A stretch of 64,000 nt of DNA from Petrolisthes cinctipes (lineage: Eukaryota; Arthropoda; Malacostraca; Decapoda; Porcellanidae), in NCBI GenBank assembly GCA_033782935.1, contig JAWQEG010000169.1, positions 434,001 through 498,000 on the forward strand, in the 5' to 3' direction. Of the stretch, positions 23,620-38,107 are shown in pieces; position 1 is the first letter of the stretch; each line of letters opens with the position of its first letter. The position numbers and the translations under genes were made by a program. The notes under the pieces are model-generated. The model was not told the DNA's origin. It saw only the letters and a list, made by a program, of their open reading frames with translations, and did no database searches.

Positions 23620-25474
23620 GTAGGCATGTACAGATTGCTTCTAGGACCCCAAAATATTGAATTTTCGGGTGTTTTGAGCCTGAATTTGAGATATAAACGG
23701 GTACTGAAGATGCATGCACATATCGACTTTTGTGCACCTAAAAGATCGATTTTCAGTATGTTTTGAGCATGTATTTTGAAAATACTCTAACACGGAGTAG
23801 GCATGTACAGATACCTTCTGGGACCTCTAAATATCGAATTTTCGGGTGTTTTGGGACTGAATTTGAGATATAAACGGGTACAGAAGATACATGCACATAT
23901 TGACTTTGGGCACCAAAAATATCGATTTTCAGCATGTTTTGGGCCTGAATTTTGAAAATACTCTAACACGGAGTAGGCATGTACAGATCGCTTCTGGGAC
24001 CCCAAAATATCGAATTTTCGGGTGTTTAGGGACAGAATTTGAGATATAAACAGGTACAGAAGATCCATGCACATATAGACTTTTGGGCACCTAAAAGATC
24101 GATTTTCAGTATGTTTTTGGCCTGTATTTTGAAAATACTCTAACACGGAGTAGGCATGTACAGATACCTTCTGGGACCTCTAAATATCGAATTTTCGGGT
24201 GTTTTGGGACTGAATTTGAGATATCGACTTTTTGGCACCTGAAAGATCGATTTTTAGCATGTTTTTAGCCTATATTTTGAAAATATTCTAGCACTGAGTA
24301 AGCATGTACAGATTGCTTCTGGGACCCCAAAATATTGAATTTTCGGGTGTTTTGAGCCTGAATTTGAGATATAAACGGGTACAGAAGATACATGCACATA
24401 TTGACTTTTGGCATCTAAAATATCGATTTTCAGCATGTTTTGGGCCTGTATTTTGAAAATACTCTAACACTGAGTAGGCATGTACAGATTGCTTCTGGGA
24501 CCCCAAAATATCGAATTTTCGGGTGTTTTGGGACTGAATTTGAGATATCGACTTTTTGGCACCTAAAAGATCGATTTTTAGCATGTTTTTAGCCTATATT
24601 TTGAAAATATTCTAGCACTGTACAGATTGCTTCTGGGATCCCAAAATATTGAATTTTCGGGTGTTTTGAGCCTGAATTCGAGATATAAACGGGTACAGAA
24701 GATACATGCACATATTGACTTTGGGCACCAAAAATATCGATTTTCAGCATGTTTTGGGCCTGAATTTTGAAAATACTCTAACACGGAGTAGGCATGTACA
24801 AATCGCTTCTGGGACCCCAAAATATTGAATTTTCGGGTGTTTAGGGCCAGGATTTGAGATATAAACGGGTACAGAAGATGCATGCACATATCGACTTTTG
24901 GGCACCTAAAAGATCGATTTTCAGAATTTTTTTGGCCTGTATTTTGAAAATACTCTAACACGGAGTAGGCATGTACAGATACCTTCTGGGACCTCTAAAT
25001 ATCGAATTTTCGGGTGTTTTGGGACTGAATTTGAGATATCGATTTTTTGGCACCTTTTTTAAAATGTCGATTTTTAGCATGTTTTTAGCGTATATTTTGA
25101 AAATATTCTAGCACTGTGTAGGCATGTACAGATTGCTTCTGGGACCCCAAAATATTGAATTTTCGGGTGGTTTGAGCCTGAATTTGAGATATAAACGGGT
25201 ACAGAAGATACATGCACATATTGACTTTGGGCACCAAAAATATCGATTTTCAGCATGTTTTGTGCCTGAATTTTGAAAATACTCTAACACGGAGTAGGCA
25301 TGTACAGATCGCTTCTGGGACCCCAAAATATCGAATTTTCGGGTGTTTAGGGCCAGAATTTGAGATATAAACGGGTACAGAAGATGCATGCACATATCGA
25401 CTTTTGCCCGGGCACCTAAAAGATCGATTTTCAGTATGTTTTTGGCCTGTATTTTGAAAATACTCTAACACGGA
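23620..25474 (+). repeat. 1855-bp tandem duplication, copy 2
   Basis: This is the partner of 21,765-23,619 in the same order, with about six to ten single-base differences noticed. It ends at 25,475, where a different short monomer begins with a 6-bp loss (GCATGTACCTTCTGGG in place of GCATGTACAGATACCTTCTGGG). Confidence 0.85.
25407..25412. other. CCCGGG insertion (site 2 of 4)
   Basis: This is the same insertion, 1855 bp after site 1, in the second copy of the tandem duplication. Confidence 0.88.
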
Positions 25475-26957
25475 GTAGGCATGTACCTTCTGGGACCCCT
25501 AAATATCGAATTTTCGGGTGTTTTGGGACTGAATTTGAGATATCGATTTTTTGGCACCTAAAATGTCGATTTTTAGCATGTTTTTAGCCTATATTTTGAA
25601 AATATTCTAGCATTGTGTAGGCATGTACAGATTGCTTCTGGGACCCCAAAATATTGAATTTTCGGGTGTTTTGAGCCTGAATTTGAGATATAAACGGGTA
25701 CAGAAGATACATGCACATATTGACTTTGGGCATCTAAAATATCGATTTTCAGCATGTTTTGGGCCTGTATTTTGAAAATACTCTAACACTGAGTAGGCAT
25801 GTACAGATTGCTTCTGGGACCCCAAAATATTGAATTTTCGGGGGTTTTGAGCCTGAATTTGAGATATAAACGGGTACTGAAGATGCATGCACATATCGAC
25901 TTTGGTGCACCTAAAAGATCGATTTTCAGTATGTTTTGAGCATGTATTTTGAAAATACTCTAACACGGAGTAGGCATGTACAGATCGCTTCTGGGACCCC
26001 TAAATATCGAATTTTCGGGTGTTTTGGGACTGAATTTGAGATATCGACTTTTTGGCACCTAAAAGATCGATTTTTAGCATGTTTTTAGCCTATATTTAGA
26101 AAATATTCTAGCACTGTACAGATTGCTTCTGGGACCCCAAAATATTGAATTTTCGGGTGTTTTGAGCCTGAATATAAGATATAAACGGGTACAGAAGATA
26201 CATGCACATATTGACTTTGGGCACCAAAAATATCGATTTTCAGCATGTTTTGGGCCTGAATTTTGAAAATACTCTAACACGGAGTAGGCATGTACAGATA
26301 GCTTCTGGGACCCCAAAATATCGAATTTTCGGGTGTTTAGGGCCAGAATTTGAGATATAAACGGGTACAGAAGATCCATGCACATATCGACTTTTGGGCA
26401 CCTAAAAGATCGATTTTCAGTATGTTTTTGGCCTGTATTTTGAAAATACTCTAACACGGAGTAGGCTTGTACAGATACCTTCTGGGACCTCTAAATATCG
26501 AATTTTCGGGTGTTTTGGGACTGAATTTGAGATATCGACTTTTTGGCACCTAAAAGATCGATTTTTAGCATGTTTTTAGCCTATATTTTGAAAATATTCT
26601 AGCACTGAGTAAGCATGTACAGATTGCTTCTGGGACCCCAAAATATTGAATTTTCAGGGTGTTTTGCGCCTGAATTTGAGATATAAACGGGTACAGAAGA
26701 TCCATGCACATATTGACTTTGGACATCTAAAATATCGATTTTCAGCATGTTTTGGGCCTGTATTTTGAAAATACTCTAACACTGAGTAGGCATGTACAGA
26801 TTGCTTCTGGGACCCCAAAATATTGAATTTTTGGGTGTTTTGAGCCTGAATTTGAGATATAAACGGGTACTGAAGATGCATGCACATATCGACTTTTGTG
26901 CACCTAAAAGATCGATTTTCAGTATGTTTTGAGCATGTATTTTGAAAATACTCTAAC
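25475..26957 (+). repeat. Satellite spacer between two tandem duplications
   Basis: These are ordinary S, L and L* monomers with no match as a block that I could define. Odd copies include TATTTAGAAAATATT near 26,095, which breaks the usual dyad, and a 1-bp insertion TTTTCAGGGTGTTTTGCGCC near 26,650. I see nothing other than satellite. Confidence 0.75.
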
Positions 26958-28263
26958 ACGGAATAGGCATGTACAGATCGCTTCTGGGACCCCTAAATTT
27001 CGAATTTTCGGGTGTTTTGGGACTGAATTTGAGATATCGACTTTTTGGCACCTAAAAGATCGATTTTTAGCATGTTTTTAGCCTATATTTAGAAAATATT
27101 CTAGCACTGTACAGATTGCTTCTGGGACCCCAAAATATTGAATTTTCGGGTAATTTGAGCCTGAATTTGAGATATAAACTGGTACAGAAGATACATGCAC
27201 ATATTGACTTTGGGCACCAAAAATATCGATTTTCAGCATGTTTTGGGCCTGAATTTTGAAAATACTCTAACACGGAGTAGGCATGTACAGATGGCTTCTG
27301 GGACCCCAAAATATCGAATTTTCGGGTGTTTAGGGACAGAATTTGAGATATAAACGGGTACAGAAGATCCATGCACATATCGACTTTTGGGCACCTAAAA
27401 GATCGATTTTCAGTATGTTTTTGGCCTGTATTTTGAAAATACTCTAACACGAAGTAGGCATGTACAGATACCTTCTGGGACCTCTAAATATCGAATTTTC
27501 GGGTGTTTTGGGACTGAATTTGAAATATCGATTTTTTGGCACCTAAAATGTCGATTTTTAGCATGTTTTGGGCCTGTATTTTGAAAATACTCTAACACTG
27601 AGTAGGCATGTACAGATTGCTTCTGGGACCCCAAAATATTGAATTTTCGGGTGTTTTGAGCCTGAATTTGTGATATAAACGGGTACAGAAGATGCATGCA
27701 CATATCGACTTTTATGCACCTAAATGATCGATTTTCAGTATGTTTTTGGCCTGTATTTTGAAAATACTCTAACACGGAGTAGGCATGTACAGATACCTTC
27801 TGGGACCTCTAAATATCGAATTTTCGGGTGTTTTGGGACTGAATTTGAGATATCGATTTTTTGGCACATAAAATGTCGATTTTTAGCATGTTTTTAGCCT
27901 ATATTTTGAAAATATTCTAGCACTGTACAGATTGCTTCTGGGACCCCAAAATATTGAATTTTCGGGTGTTTTGAGCCTGAATATGAGATATAAACGGGTA
28001 CAGAAGATACATGCACATATTGACTTTGGGCACCAAAAATATCGATTTCAGCATGTTTTGGGCCTGAATTTTGAAAATACTCTAACACGGAGTAGGCATG
28101 TACAGATCGCTTCTGGGACCCCAAAATATCGAATTTTCGAGTGTTTAGGGACAGAATTTGAGATATAAACGGGTACAGAAGATCCATGCACATATCGACT
28201 TTTGGGCACCTAAAAGATCGTTTTTCAGTATGTTTTTGGCCTGTATTTTGAAAATACTCTAAC
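26958..28263 (+). repeat. 1306-bp tandem duplication, copy 1
   Basis: It starts at the rare AATAGGCATG variant with CCCCTAAATTTCG. Other private marks are GGGTAATTTGAGCC near 27,148, TATGCACCTAAATGATCG near 27,713 and AGATCGTTTTTCAG near 28,214. All recur 1306 bp downstream. Confidence 0.87.
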
Positions 28264-29569
28264 ACGGAATAGGCATGTACAGATCGCTTCTGGGACCCCT
28301 AAATTTCGAATTTTCGGGTGTTTTGGGACTGAATTTGAGATATCGACTTTTTGGCACCTAAAAGATCGATTTTTAGCATGTTTTTAGCCTATATTTAGAA
28401 AATATTCTAGCACTGTACAGATTGCTTCTGGGACCCCAAAATATTGAATTTTCGGGTAATTTGAGCCTGAATTTGAGATATAAACTGGTACAGAAGATAC
28501 ATGCACATATTGACTTTGGGCACCAAAAATATCGATTTTCAGCATGTTTTGGGCCTGAATTTTGAAAATACTCTAACACGGAGTAGGCATGTACAGATGG
28601 CTTCTGGGACCCCAAAATATCGAATTTTCGGGTGTTTAGGGACAGAATTTGAGATATAAACGGGTACAGAAGATCCATGCACATATCGACTTTTGGGCAC
28701 CTAAAAGATCGATTTTCAGTATGTTTTTGGCCTGTATTTTGAAAATACTCTAACACGAAGTAGGCATGTACAGATACCTTCTGGGACCTCTAAATATCGA
28801 ATTTTCGGGTGTTTTGGGACTGAATTTGAAATATCGATTTTTTGGCACCTAAAATGTCGATTTTTAGCATGTTTTGGGCCTGTATTTTGAAAATACTCTA
28901 ACACTGAGTAGGCATGTACAGATTGCTTCTGGGACCCCAAAATATTGAATTTTCGGGTGTTTTGAGCCTGAATTTGTGATATAAACGGGTACAGAAGATG
29001 CATGCACATATCGACTTTTATGCACCTAAATGATCGATTTTCAGTATGTTTTTGGCCTGTATTTTGAAAATACTCTAACACGGAGTAGGCATGTACAGAT
29101 ACCTTCTGGGACCTCTAAATATCGAATTTTCGGGTGTTTTGGGACTGAATTTGAGATATCGATTTTTTGGCACATAAAATGTCGATTTTTAGCATGTTTT
29201 TAGCCTATATTTTGAAAATATTCTAGCACTGTACAGATTGCTTCTGGGACCCCAAAATATTGAATTTTCGGGTGTTTTGAGCCTGAATATGAGATATAAA
29301 CGGGTACAGAAGATACATGCACATATTGACTTTGGGCACCAAAAATATCGATTTCAGCATGTTTTGGGCCTGAATTTTGAAAATACTCTAACACGGAGTA
29401 GGCATGTACAGATCGCTTCTGGGACCCCAAAATATCGAATTTTCGAGTGTTTAGGGACAGAATTTGAGATATAAACGGGTACAGAAGATCCATGCACATA
29501 TCGACTTTTGGGCACCTAAAAGATCGTTTTTCAGTATGTTTTTGGCCTGTATTTTGAAAATACTCTAAC
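28264..29569 (+). repeat. 1306-bp tandem duplication, copy 2
   Basis: It repeats 26,958-28,263 with no differences that I noticed by eye. It is either the most recent duplication in the window or an assembly collapse/expansion artefact. It ends where CACTCAGTAGG replaces CACGGAATAGG. Confidence 0.85.
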
Positions 29570-32500
29570 ACTCAGTAGGCATGTACAGATTGCTTCTGGG
29601 ACCCCAAAATATTGAATTTTCGGGTGTTTTGAGACTGAATTTGAGATTTAAACGGGTACTGAAGATGCATGCACATATCGACTTTTGTGCACCTAAAAGA
29701 TCGATTTTCAGTATGTTTTGAGCATGTATTTTGAAAATACTCTAACACGGAGTAGGCATGTACAGATCGCTTCTGGTACCCCTAAATATCGAATTTTCGG
29801 GTGTTTTGGGACTGAATTTGAGATATCGACTTTTTGGCACCTAAAAGATCGATTTTTAGCATGTTTTTAGCCTATATTTTGAAAATATTCTAGCACTGTA
29901 CAGATTGCTTCTGGGACCCCAAAATATTGAATTTTCGGGTGTTTTGAGCCTGAATTTGAGATATAAACGGGTACAGAAGATACATGCACATATTGACTTT
30001 GGGCACCAAAAATATCGATTTTCAGTATGTTTTTGGCCTGTATTTTGAAAATACTCTAACACGGAGTAGGCATGTACAGATACCTTCTGGGACATCTAAA
30101 TATCGAATTTTCGGGTGTTTTGGGACTGAATTTGAGATATCGACTTTTTGGCACCTAAAAGATCGATTTTTAGCATGTTTTTAGCCTATATTTTGAAAAT
30201 ATTCTAGCACTGAGTAGGCATGTACAGATTGCTTCTGGGACCCCAAAATATTGAATTTTCGGGTGTTTTGAGCCTGAATTTGAGATATAAACGGGTACAG
30301 AAGATACATGCACATATTGACTTTGGGCATCTAAAATATCGATTTTCAGCATGTTTTGGGCCTGTATTTTGAAAATACTCTAACACTGAGTAGGCATGTA
30401 CAGATTGCTTCTGGGACCCCAAAATATTGAATTTTCGGGTGTTTTGAGCCTGAATTTGAGATATAAACGGGTACTGAAGATGAATGCACATATCGACTTT
30501 TGGGCACCTAAAAGATCGATTTTCAGTATGTTTTTGGCCTGTATTTTGAAAATACTCTAACACGAAGTAGGCATGTACAGATACCTTCTGGGACCTCTAA
30601 ATATCGAATTTTTGGGTGTTTTGGGACTGAATTTGAAATATCGATTTTTTGGCACCTAAAATGTCGATTTTTAGCATGTTTTGGGCCTGTATTTTGAAAA
30701 TACTCTAACACTGAGTAGGCATGTACAGATTGCTTCTGGGACCCCAAAATATTGAATTTTCGGGTGTTTTGAGCCTGAATTTGTGATATAAACGGGTACA
30801 GAAGATGCATGCACATATCGACTTTTATGCACCTAAATGATCGATTTTCAGTATGTTTTTGGCCTGTATTTTGAAAATACTCTAACACGGAGTAGGCATG
30901 TACAGATACCTTCTGGGACCTCTAAATATCGAATTTTTGGGTGTTTTGGGACTGAATTTGAAATATCGATTTTTTGGCACCTAAAATGTCGATTTTTAGC
31001 ATGTTTTGGGCCTGTATTTTGAAAATACTCTAACACTGAGTAGGCATGTACAGATCGCTTCTGGGACCCCAAAATATCGAATTTTCGAGTGTTTAGGAAC
31101 AGAATTTGAGATATAAACGGGTACAGAAGATCCATGCACATATCGACTTTTGGGCACCTAAAAGATCGTTTTTCAGTATGTTTTTGGCCTGTATTTTGAA
31201 AATACTCTAACACTCAGTAGGCATGTACAGATTGCTTCTGGGACCCCAAAATATTGAATTTTCGGGTGTTTTGAGCCTGAATTTGAGATATAAACGGGTA
31301 CTGAAGATGCATGCACATATCGACTTTTGTGCACCTAAAAGATCGATTTTCAGTATGTTTTGAGCATGTATTTTGAAAATACTCTAACACAGAGTAGGCA
31401 TGTACAGATCGCTTCTGGGACCCCTAAATATCGAATTTTCGGGTGTTTTGGGACTGAATTTGAGATATCGACTTTTTGGCACCTAAAAGATCGATTTTTA
31501 GCATGTTTTTAGCCTATATTTTGAAAATATTCTAGCACTGAGTAGGCATGTACAGATTGCTTCTGGGACCCCAAAATATTGAATTTTCGGGTGTTTTGAG
31601 CCTGAATTTGAGATATAAACGGGTACAGAAGATACATGCACATATTGACTTTGGGCATCTAAAATATCGATTTTCAGCATGTTTTGGGCCTGTATTTTGA
31701 AAATACTCTAACACTGAGTAGGCATGTACAGATTGCTTCTGGGACCCCAAAATATTGAATTTTCGGGTGTTTTGAGCCTGAATTTGAGATATAAACGGGT
31801 ACTGAAGATGCATGCACATATCGACTTTTGTGCACCTAAAAGATCGATTTTCAGTATGTTTTGAGCATGTATTTTGAAAATACTCTAACACGGAGTAGGC
31901 ATGTACAGATCGCTTCTGGGACCCCTAAATATCGAATTTTCGGGTGTTTTGGGACTGAATTTGAGATATCGACTTTTTGGCACCTAAAAGATCGATTTTT
32001 AGCATGTTTTTAGCGTATATTTTGAAAATATTCTAGCACTGTACAGATTGCTTCTGGGACCCCAAAATATTGAATTTTCGGGTGTTTTGAGCCTGAATTC
32101 GAGATATAAACGGGTACAGAAGATACATGCACATATTGACTTTGGGCACCAAAAATATCGATTTTCAGCATGTTTTGGGCCTGAATTTTGAAAATACTCT
32201 AACACGGAGTAGGCATGTACAAATCGCTTCTGGGACCCCAAAATATCGAATTTTCGGGTGTTTAGGGCCAGGATTTGAGATATAAACGGGTACAGAAGAT
32301 GCATGCACATATCGACTTTTGGGCACCTAAAAGATCGATTTTCAGAATTTTTTTGGCCTGTATTTTGAAAATACTCTAACACGGAGTAGGCATGTACAGA
32401 TTCCTTCTGGGACCTCTAAATATCGAATTTTCGGGTGTTTTGGGACTGAATTTGAGATATCGATTTTTTGGCACCTAAAATGTCGATTTTTAGCATGTTT

Positions 32501-32989
32501 TTAGCGTATATTTTGAAAATATTCTAGCACTGTGTATGCATGTACAGATTGCTTCTGGGACCCCAAAATATTGAATTTTCGGGTGTTTTGAGCCTGAATA
32601 TAAGATATAAACGGGTACAGAAGATACATGCACATATTGACTTTGGGCACCAAAAATATCGATTTTCAGCATGTTTTGGGCCTGAATTTTGAAAATACTC
32701 TAACACGGAGTAGGCATGTACAGATCGCTTCTGGGACACCAAAATATTGAATTTTCGGGTGTTTTGAGCCTGAATTTGAGATATAAACGGGTACAGAAGA
32801 TACATTTACATATTGACTTTGGGCACCAAAAATATCGATTTTCAGCATGTTTTGGGCCTGTATTTTGAAAATACTCTAACACTGAGTAGGCATGTACAGA
32901 TTGCTTCTGGGACCCCAAAATATTGAATTTTCGGGTGTTTTGAGCCTGAATTTGAGATATAAACGGGTACAGAAGATCCATGCACATAT
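29570..32989 (+). repeat. Satellite stretch with S-L dimers
   Basis: Short monomers starting at 30,567 and 30,892 and a boundary at 31,217 are 325 bp apart, giving consecutive S-L dimers. Both S copies carry TCGAATTTTTGGGTG and GAATTTGAAATATCG. Part of the stretch (about 29,570-30,200) resembles 36,355-36,985 at an offset of 6784 bp. I see nothing other than satellite. Confidence 0.75.
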
Positions 32990-35900
32990 CGACTTTTGTG
33001 CACCTAAAAGATCGATTTTCAGTATGTTTTTGGCCTGTATTTTGAAAATACTCTAACACTCAGTAGGCATGTACAGATTGCTTCTTGGACCCCAAAATAT
33101 TGAATTTTCGGGTGTTTTGAGCCTGAATTTAAGATATAAACGGGTACTGAAGATGCATGCACATATCGACTTTTTTGCACCTAAAAGATCGATTTTCAGT
33201 ATGTTTTGAGCATGTATTTTGAAAATACTCTAACACGGAGTAGGCATGTACAGATCGCTTCTGGGACCCCTAAATATCGAATTTTCGGGTGTTTTGGGAC
33301 TGAATTTGAGATATCGACTTTTTGGCACCTAAAAGATCGATATTTAGCATGTTTTTAGCCAATATTTTGAAAATATTCTAGCACTGTACAGATTGCTTCT
33401 GGGACCCTAAAATATTGAATTTTCTGGTGTTTTGAGCCTGAATTTGAGATATAAACGGGTACAGAAGATACATGCACATATTGACTTTGAGCACCAAAAA
33501 TATCGATTTTCAGCATGTTTTGGGCCTGAATTTTGAAAATACTCTAACACGGAGTAGGCATGTACAGATCGCTTCTGGGACCCCAAAATATCGAATTTTC
33601 GGGTGTTTAGGGACAGAATTTGAGATATAAACGGGTACAGAAGATCCATGCACATATCGACTTTTGGGCACCTAAAAGATCGATTTTCAGTATGTTTTTG
33701 GCCTGTATTTTGAAAATACTCTAACACGGAGTAGGCATGTTCAGATACCTTCTGGGACCTCTAAATATCGAATTTTCGGGTGTTTTGGGACTGAATTTGA
33801 GATATCGACTTTTTGGCACCTAAAAGATCGATTTTTAGCATGTTTTTAGCCTATGTTTTGAAAATATTCTAGCACTGAGTAGGCATGTACAGATTGCTTC
33901 TGGGACCCCAAAATATTGAATTTTCGGGTGTTTTGAGCCTGAATTTGAGATATAAACGGGTACAGAAGATACATGCACATATTGACTTTGGGCATCTAAA
34001 ATATCGATTTTCAGCATGTTTTGGGCCTGTATTTTGAAAATACTCTAACACTGAGTAGGCATGGACAGATTGCTTCTGGGACCCCAAAATATTGAATTTT
34101 CGGGTGTTTTGAGCCTGAATTTGAGATATAAACGGGTACTGAAGATGAATGCACATATCGACTTTTGTGCACCTAAAAGATCGATTTTCAATATGTTTTG
34201 AGCATGTATTTTGAAAATACTCTAACACGAAGTAGGCATGTACAGATCGCTTCTGGGACCCCTAAATATCGAATTTTCGGGTGTTTTGGGACTGAATTTG
34301 AGATATCGACTTTTTGGCACCTAAAAGATCGATTTTTAGCATGTTTTTAGCCTATATTTTGAAAATATTCTAGCACTGTACAGATTGCTTCTGGGACCCC
34401 AAAATATTGAATTTTCGGGTGTTTTGAGCCTGAATTCGAGATATAAACGGGTACAGAAGATACATGCACATATTGACTTTGGGCACCAAAAATATCGATT
34501 TTCAGCATGTTTTGGGCCTGAATTTTGAAAATACTCTAACACGGAGAAGGCATGTACAGATACCTTCTGGGACCTCTAAATATCGAATTTTCGGGTGTTT
34601 TGGGACTGCATTTCAGATATCGTTTTTTTGGCACCTAAAATGTCGATTTTTAGCATGTATTTAGCGTATATTTTGAAAATATTCTAGCACTGTGTAGGCA
34701 TGTACAGATTGCTTCTGGGACCCCAAAATATTGAATTTTCGGGTGTTTTGAGCCTGAATTTGAGATATAAACGGGTACAGAAGATACATTTACATATTGA
34801 CTTTGGGCACCAAAAATATCGATTTTCAGCATGTTTTGGGCCTGTATTTTGAAAATACTCTAACACTGAGTAGGCATGTACAGATTGCTTCTGGGACCCC
34901 AAAATATTGAATTTTCGGGTGTTTTGAGCCTGAATTTGAGATATAAACGGGTACTGAAGATGCATGCACATATCGACTTTTGTGCACCTAAAAGATCGAT
35001 TTTCAGTATGTTTTGAGCATGTATTTTGAAAATACTCTAACACGGAGTAGGCATGTACAGATCGCTTCTGGGACCCCTAAATATCGAATTTTCGGGTGTT
35101 TTGGGACTGAATTTGAGATATCGACTTTTTGGAACCTAAAATTTTAGATCGATTTTTAGCATGTTTTTAGCCTATATTTAGAAAATATTCTAGCACTGTA
35201 CAGATTGCTTCTGGGACCCCAAAATATTGAATTTTCGGGTGTTTTGAGCCTGAATATAAGATATAAACGGGTACAGAAGATACATGCACATATTGACTTT
35301 GGGCACCAAAAATATCGATTTTCAGCATGTTTTGGGCCTGAATTTTGAAAATACTCTAACACGGAGTAGGCATGTACAGATCGCTTCTGGGACACCAAAA
35401 TATCGAATTTTCGGGTGTTTAGGGCCAGAATTTGAGATATAAACGGGTACAGAAGATCCATGCACATATCGACTTTTGGGCATCTAAAAGATCGATTTTC
35501 AGTATGTTTTTGGCCTGTATTTTGAAAATACTCTAACACGGAGTAGGCATGTACAGATACCTTCTGGGACTTCTAAATATCGAATTTTCGGGTGTTTTGG
35601 GACTGAATTTAAAATATCGATTTTTTGGCACCTAAAATGTCGATTTTTAGCATGTTTTGGGCCTGTATTTTGAAAATACTCTAACACTGAGTAGGCATGT
35701 ACAGATTGCTTCTGGGACCCCAAAATATTGAATTTTCGGGTGTTTTGAGCCTGAATTTGTGATATAAACGGGTACAGAAGATGCATGCACATATCGACTT
35801 TTATGCACCTAAATGATCGATTTTCAGTATGTTTTTGGCCTGTATTTTGAAAATACTCTAACACGGAGTAGGCATGTACAGATACCTTCTGGGACCTCTA

Positions 35901-36358
35901 AATATCGAATTTTCGGGTGTTTTGGGACTGAATTTGAGATATCGATTTTTTGGCACATAAAATGTCGATTTTTAGCATGTTTTTAGCCTATATTTTGAAA
36001 ATATTCTAGCACTGTACAGATTGCTTCTGGGACCCCAAAATATTGAATTTTCGGGTGTTTTGAGCCTGAATTTGAGATATAAACGGGTACAGAAGATACA
36101 TGCACATATTGACTTTGGGCACCAAAAATATCGATTTTCAGCATGTTTTGGGCCTGAATTTTGAAAATACTCTAACACGGAGTAGGCATGTACAGATCGC
36201 TTCTGGGACCCGAAAATATCGAATTTTCGAGTGTTTAGGGACAGAATTTGAGATATAAACGGGTACAGAAGATCCATGCACATATCGACTTTTGGGCACC
36301 TAAAAGATCGTTTTTCAGTATGTTTTTGGCCTGTATTTTGAAAATACTCTAACACTCA

Positions 36359-37173
36359 GTAGGCATGTACAGATTGCTTCTGGGACCCCAAAATATTGAA
36401 TTTTCGGGTGTTTTGAGCCTGAATTTGAGATATAAACGGGTACTGAAGATGCATGCACATATCGACTTTTGTGCACCTAAAAGATCGATTTTCAGTATGT
36501 TTTGAGCATGTATTTTGAAAATACTCTAACACGGAGTAGGCATGTACAGATCGCTTCTGGGACCCCTAAATATCGAATTTTCGGGTGTTTTGGGACTGAA
36601 TTTGAGATATCGACTTTTTGGCACCTAAAAGATCGATTTTTAGCATGTTTTTAGCCTATATTTTGAAAATATTCTAGCACTGTACAGATTGCTTCTGGGA
36701 CCCCAAAATATTGAATTTTCGGGTGTTTTGAGCCTGAATTTGAGATATAAACGGGTACAGAAGATACATGCACATATTGACTTTGGGCACCAAAAATATC
36801 GATTTTCAGTATGTTTTTGGCCTGTATTTTGAAAATACTCTAACACGGAGTAGGCATGTACAGATACCTTCTGGGACATCTAAATATCGAATTTTCGGGT
36901 GTTTTGGGACTGAATTTGAGATATCGACTTTTTGGCACCTAAAAGATCGATTTTTAGCATGTTTTTAGCCTATATTTTGAAAATATTCTAGCACTGAGTA
37001 GGCATGTTCAGATTGCTTCTGGGACCCCAAAATATTGAATTTTCGGGTGTTTTGAGCCTGAATTTGAGATATAAACGGGTACAGAAGATACATGCACATA
37101 TTGACTTTGGGCATCTAAAATATCGATTTTCAGCATGTTTTGGGCCTGTATTTTGAAAATACTCTAACACTGA
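36359..37173 (+). repeat. 815-bp pentamer present in block D copy 1 only
   Basis: This five-monomer segment (L 36,359; S; L*; S; L, ending before 37,174) has no counterpart in copy 2, which passes directly from sequence matching 36,355 to sequence matching 37,174-37,265 near 50,700. Its length matches the pentamer unit, as expected for unequal crossing-over in register. The exact crossover point cannot be placed within about 90 identical bases. Confidence 0.78.
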
Positions 37174-38101
37174 GTAGGCATGTACAGATTGCTTCTGGGA
37201 CCCCAAAATATTGAATTTTCGGGTGTTTTGAGCCTGAATTTGAGATATAAACGGGTACTGAAGATGAATGCACATATCGACTTTTGTGCACCTAAAAGAT
37301 AGATTTTCAATATGTTTTGAGCATGTATTTTGAAAATACTCTAACACGAAGTAGGCATGTACAGATCGCTTCTGGGACCCCTAAATATCGAATTTTCGGG
37401 TGTTTTGGGACTGAATTTGAGATATCGACTTTTTGGCACCTAAAAGATCGATTTTTAGCATGTTTTTAGCCTATATTTTGAAAATATTCTAGCACTGTAC
37501 AGATTGCTTCTGGGACCCCAAAATATTGAATTTTCGGGTGTTTTGAGTCTGAATTCGAGATATAAACGGGTACAGAAGATACATGCACATATTGACTTTG
37601 GGGACCAAAAATATCGATTTTCAGCATGTTTTGGGCCTGAATTTTGAAAATACTCTAACACGGAGAAGGCATGTACAGATACCTTCTGGGACCTCTAAAT
37701 ATCGAATTTTCGGGTGTTTTGGGACTGAATTTGAGATATCGTTTTTTTGGCACCTAAAATGTCGATTTTTAGCATGTATTTAGCGTATATTTTGAAAATA
37801 TTCTAGCACTGTGTAGGCATGTACAGATTGCTTCTGGGACCCCAAAATATTGAATTTTCGGGTGTTTTGAGCCTGAATTTGAGATATAAACGGGTACAGA
37901 AGATACATGCACATATTGACTTTGGGCACCAAAAATATCGATTTTCAGCATGTTTTGGGCCTGAATTTTGAAAATACTCTAACACGGAGTAGGCATGTAC
38001 AGATCGCTTCTGGGACCCCAAAATATCGAATTTTCGGGTGTTTAGGGCCAGAATTTGAGATATAAATGGGTACAGAAGATGCATGCACATATCGACTTTT
38101 G

Positions 38102-38107
38102 CCCGGG
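38102..38107. other. CCCGGG insertion (site 3 of 4)
   Basis: This is the same insertion within block D copy 1. It is followed by the same 6-bp-shortened GCATGTACCTTCTGGG monomer as at 25,480. Confidence 0.88.
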
